A stretch of 64,000 bases of DNA, from NCBI GenBank assembly GCA_022539475.1, contig VCMS01000053.1, positions 124,001-188,000 of the forward strand. Direction: 5' to 3'. A model generated the notes under the pieces. The model did not search any database. It worked only from the letters and a program-made list of their open reading frames with translations, and was not told where the DNA came from. How positions within the stretch are numbered: the stretch's first letter is position 1; every line of letters starts with the position of its first letter. Both the position numbers and the translations under genes were made by a program. The stretch comes from Gracilaria domingensis (lineage: Eukaryota; Rhodophyta; Florideophyceae; Gracilariales; Gracilariaceae). Positions 61,201 to 64,000 of this stretch are shown here, in pieces.

Positions 61201-62700
61201 GTTGAGTCGCCTGTAATCGATGCAAAAACGCCACGATTCATCCGACTTCGGAACAAGTACAACGGGCGATGCCCATGACGACTGAGCTGGCTCAATTACG
61301 TCCGCACATAGCATCTTCTCGACTTGAGACTTTTCTTCTTCCCGCGCTTTCCGGCCTGCCCGATGCGGGTGTTGCGCGATTGGGCGAGTATCTGGGATCA
61401 GATCAATACGGTGCTCCGTAATTCCAATTGTTCCAATGGAACCGTCTCACATGGGAGTAAATTCTCTGAGCATGTCTCGCAACCTCTCGCGATGAGACGC
61501 TGGGACATGGTCCAGATTCAACTTCTCTAATTCCTCAACAGGATTCGTCTGTTCTGTGCCAGGGGGTAGCGCTGATTTAACCGGAATGAACTGTCGTTCG
61601 TGGCCCGAACTAACTAGATTCACCTTCTCAGTAGCGACTGCTTCCGGTACGGCGGAGTTTCCATTTCTGGATGAATCCGACAAAACGCAGTTTCCAGGAC
61701 GCATCTCCCCCTCCTTGGCTTCAAGCACAGCGAGAACCTCGGACATTGGGATTCTCGTCTGTACAAGCGCCTTCGGATGCGGCAGGACCGAACCCAGTAC
61801 CTAGTTTTTGACTAGCCACTGAGTGGTTTTGCCAAAGTTGGCAACCAGTACCTTGAAAGGTTGATCGGGCTCGATAGAAACAACACCATTAGCTAAAGCG
61901 AGCTGTCGCTCATCGTACAGCGATGAGAACGGTTGAACTAGTCGAATTCCATGTTGTTTGGAGACGCACTGCACCCACACCTGGGATTCCGGCGGGATTG
62001 AAACGGATTTCGCTATGCGAAGCTTTGTTGATTTCGGATCCACGTTTGGAACCTCCTGAGCCACAGGTAATGGAACGCGCTTCCGGATTGCGCGCTTCAA
62101 CGGCTTCCGAACAATCGGAATGGTTGTACCGTCTTCCATTTCTACTGTTTTCGCCCTTGGGCGTATCGCTTCGACAAAGCGGTCGCAAAAATCACAAGCG
62201 AGTGTAACCGGTGGAGCGAGTGAATCGCAGACAACAAATTCAAGTTTCACCACGTAGGTGCCAAGTCTCACTGTGAGAGTTAAGTAACCAACTGTGCGCG
62301 ACGGGTTATTGTTCGCGTCAGCGATATCCAAGCCTGGACCATAGCGAACGAATTCCCGAAGTGCCGGGGGCACTAACGAAGAGTGAATGAGATTTGGCGC
62401 AGCGCCCGTGTCCAACACGGACAGTTGACGAACCATAAACTGGTGTGATAAGCCGAGGTCGGCGTAAACCTTATAATTCCTCTTGGCCATCACAAGGACT
62501 CTATCCGGGTTACGGAAATTTCGGGACCGTACCCACGGACGACGGAGAACCGTTAAAAGCTCTGAGTCCACGTCAGATTGAGCCAACTTCTTCGTAAGCA
62601 TCTTGCTTTCAAGGGAAGTGACCTGGGAGCGAAGCAGCGGCGCCTCGGGCGTCTCCAACTTCGGCTCAGGAGACGCCCCTCCTGCAGGGGGAACTCCCAA
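58243..62700 (-). pseudogene. Ty3/gypsy pol: protease, RT, RNase H, integrase (multiply broken)
   Basis: Domain order on the - strand: aspartic protease with LSVLDTGAAPNLI (~62412-62386); reverse transcriptase with FCIDYRRLN, FTALDANWGYW, YRFKRMPFGLTNAPATF and VYLDD (~60930-60916); RNase H (VHTDHSALRGL, ~60290); a zinc-binding integrase N-terminus (GGHPGGRKLYLTLRRTF, ~59800); integrase core with LLSDNGSQFASKF and YHPQCNGQVEPFNRTML (~59450-59330); and a Pro/Thr-rich tail. The order PR-RT-RH-INT plus chromodomain defines a Ty3/gypsy chromovirus. In-frame stops lie at 61801 (TAG), 61447 (TGA) and 60979 (TAG), and frameshifts near 60700, 60475, 60240, 59550 and 58545. It cannot make a functional polyprotein. 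Confidence 0.9.
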
Positions 62701-62945
62701 GTTTAGTTTTTCTGGGCTGGTTCCGCCGGTGAAGGCGTTCCCTGTCCAGGGTTGGGAACTGAATTCCCGGTATCGGGGTGAATCGCAGTCATCTGTTCGG
62801 TCGCATTCCGAGTTTCCTCTACACGACCGTTCTGTCCTGTACCAGGGTTGCCAAACATGGACTTCTGCGCTTCATAATTCTTACTCGGTACACGAGCCTT
62901 GTCAGCTGATGACAGAGATTCATACCACCAGATAATTTTCGGTTA

Positions 62946-64000
62946 CTACCGGGCGGGCAACATGCATACAGGTGCAATATGACCGTGTCGGTAACAAATG
63001 TGACAGATGGCCGTTACCGGCTTATCGAAAGATCGATTACCATCCATCCGACGCTGCGGTTGCGCATTAACCCATCCTGGGCGTGAGAAACGGCTTCCGT
63101 TATTCGCATAAGCGAGTGGGGCGGCCGGTACCCGTTGTCCTCCCATATAAAGAGCTGGGTCACTTTCCGAAGTCGGAGCTGTCGACGACGGAATCTCAGA
63201 AGACCCGTACGAATCGGGATGACCTGCAATGAAATGCACATTATCCAAATCCGGATTGACGGAATTCCCACGTTCCAGTGAAGAAGATGGAGATGACTCG
63301 TGTACGAGAAGAGCCCTCGAATGGTGGGGATTCTTAGGGTTGCGAGCACGCAAGACTTCGCCCTCCGCTTGGGCAAACTGGACCAGTTCCAGATACGTAA
63401 TTCTACGTTTGTCGTCGCGAACACGGGCGACTAAAGCCCTGATTGAAGGGATCAATCCATCCACGAACATCGTGCATCTTTCCTCAGCGGAATAAACGTT
63501 ACCACAGCGATGAAACGCTTTGTTCAACCTAGTTGAGTAAACGGTTTCGGTCTCTTCAGTCTTCTGTTTAGTATCTCGCAGAGCGAGCGTCGCGTTGTGA
63601 ATCGCGCTTCCTGTTGCATATGACCTCAGGAGGTATTGGACCGCTTCCGGCCAACAACTGACACCTCCCTCAGATGCACGGGACGACCCTCGGACCGAGT
63701 TAAACTGATCTTCAGCCATCCCTGACAGAAAATATGGTAAAGCGAGAAACGCTTGCGCCTCGTTCATACCGAGAATGTCGGCTTCCTGCACAAAGCGGGC
63801 CAGGAAGTCCAGTACCAGAATCGGATCCTCGCCATCGAATTTCTTCGTAAAGACGATATTCAGTCTTCTGATGTGGTCCATCACCTTACCGGTGCTTCGC
63901 GAGCTGCACTTGACGATGAATGGTCCAATCGTTAATAACGATACGATAACAGCTTTTTGTGGAGGAGATTCGTTGGTTTCAACTTCTTGAGTCCAAGATG
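62946..64000 (-). CDS. Ty3/gypsy gag (partial at window edge)
   Basis: The frame is open from the right edge to 62946, so gag starts outside or near the edge; ATGs at 63881 and upstream are all in frame. The capsid-like region includes FDGEDPILVLDFLARFVQEA, YFLSGMAEDQFNSV and VYSTRLNKAFHRCG.. MFVDGLIP, like retrotransposon gag proteins. The C-terminus has one zinc knuckle, CHICYRHGHIAPVC (CX2CX4HX4C), for RNA binding. No stop interrupts it, in contrast to pol in another frame downstream. It ends ~245 bp before the recognisable protease frame, so pol expression would need frameshifting or a separate start. Confidence 0.85.
   Translation of the reverse strand, partial: SWTQEVETNESPPQKAVIVSLLTIGPFIVKCSSRSTGKVMDHIRRLNIVFTKKFDGEDPILVLDFLARFVQEADILGMNEAQAFLALPYFLSGMAEDQFNSVRGSSRASEGGVSCWPEAVQYLLRSYATGSAIHNATLALRDTKQKTEETETVYSTRLNKAFHRCGNVYSAEERCTMFVDGLIPSIRALVARVRDDKRRITYLELVQFAQAEGEVLRARNPKNPHHSRALLVHESSPSSSLERGNSVNPDLDNVHFIAGHPDSYGSSEIPSSTAPTSESDPALYMGGQRVPAAPLAYANNGSRFSRPGWVNAQPQRRMDGNRSFDKPVTAICHICYRHGHIAPVCMLPAR

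Larger units (their letters stand above)
53532..64000 (-). mobile_element. Second Ty3/gypsy chromovirus-like element (3' 10.5 kb)
   Basis: Reading leftward: gag, pol (PR-RT-RH-INT), minisatellite, chromodomain, convergent antisense gene, polypurine tract and 3' LTR. The left flank ends ..ACATCAT before the LTR. The element is at least 10.5 kb and its 5' LTR lies outside. The same layout at 1-4079 belongs to a related but diverged element in the opposite orientation. Confidence 0.85.

Noticed and set aside
1-64000. tRNA, rRNA and CRISPR arrays
   Set aside because: No cloverleaf-like T-arm/anticodon combinations, rRNA blocks or regular spacer repeats were seen by eye. A covariance-model scan was not possible.

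Overview
The window is nuclear DNA of a photosynthetic eukaryote. It carries a chlorophyll synthase with a plastid-targeting type N-terminus, a CBM20 starch-binding protein, an anoctamin, a Slo/BK-type K+ channel, a bZIP factor and a J-protein, plus four eukaryotic transposon classes (Ty3/gypsy with chromodomain, hAT, PIF/Harbinger and foldback elements). Genes are mostly single-exon with a few short introns. A red alga is my best guess from intron-poor genes, TATA boxes near starts and the starch-binding protein outside any plastid context, but the sequence does not prove it.

Layout. 1-4.1 kb: 3' part of a Ty3/gypsy element on the + strand (pol tail with chromodomain, an antisense accessory gene, polypurine tract, 3' LTR). 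4.1-9.9 kb: a decayed hAT element split by a complete PIF/Harbinger element (TIRs, TAA target duplication, two convergent genes, each with one nonsense codon). 9.9-22.5 kb: host genes, namely a CBM20 protein and a head-to-head pair of a STAND NTPase (NB-ARC-like plus seven WD40 repeats) and a secreted two-domain imelysin/EfeO-like protein. 22.5-27.3 kb: a degenerate tandem duplication of that gene pair, with 1-kb repeat arms that form a large palindrome. 28.4-37.1 kb: a compact, extremely GC-rich gene island (secreted carbohydrate-binding-like protein, bZIP, anoctamin, DnaJ, chlorophyll synthase). 39.6-46.3 kb: a Slo-type K+ channel with two introns and a divergent short-chain dehydrogenase. 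46.3-53.5 kb: gene-poor, with two foldback elements and a second hAT transposase interrupted by a TG..CA-bounded insertion. 53.5-64 kb: a second Ty3/gypsy element on the - strand running off the right edge.

The most interesting signal is shared by the two Ty3 elements. Both encode a large protein on the strand opposite to pol, between pol and the 3' LTR. The two proteins are clearly homologous but strongly diverged, each has a TATA-like box close to its start, and neither resembles a family I can name. In the second element this antisense gene has a single nonsense codon, while pol on the other strand is broken many times.

The host genes do not form one pathway. The divergent pairs (STAND/imelysin, DnaJ/chlorophyll synthase, K+ channel/dehydrogenase) share intergenic promoter regions. 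The GC-rich island genes share CG-dense 5' regions that give long spurious Arg/Ala reading frames on all strands; these were left out.
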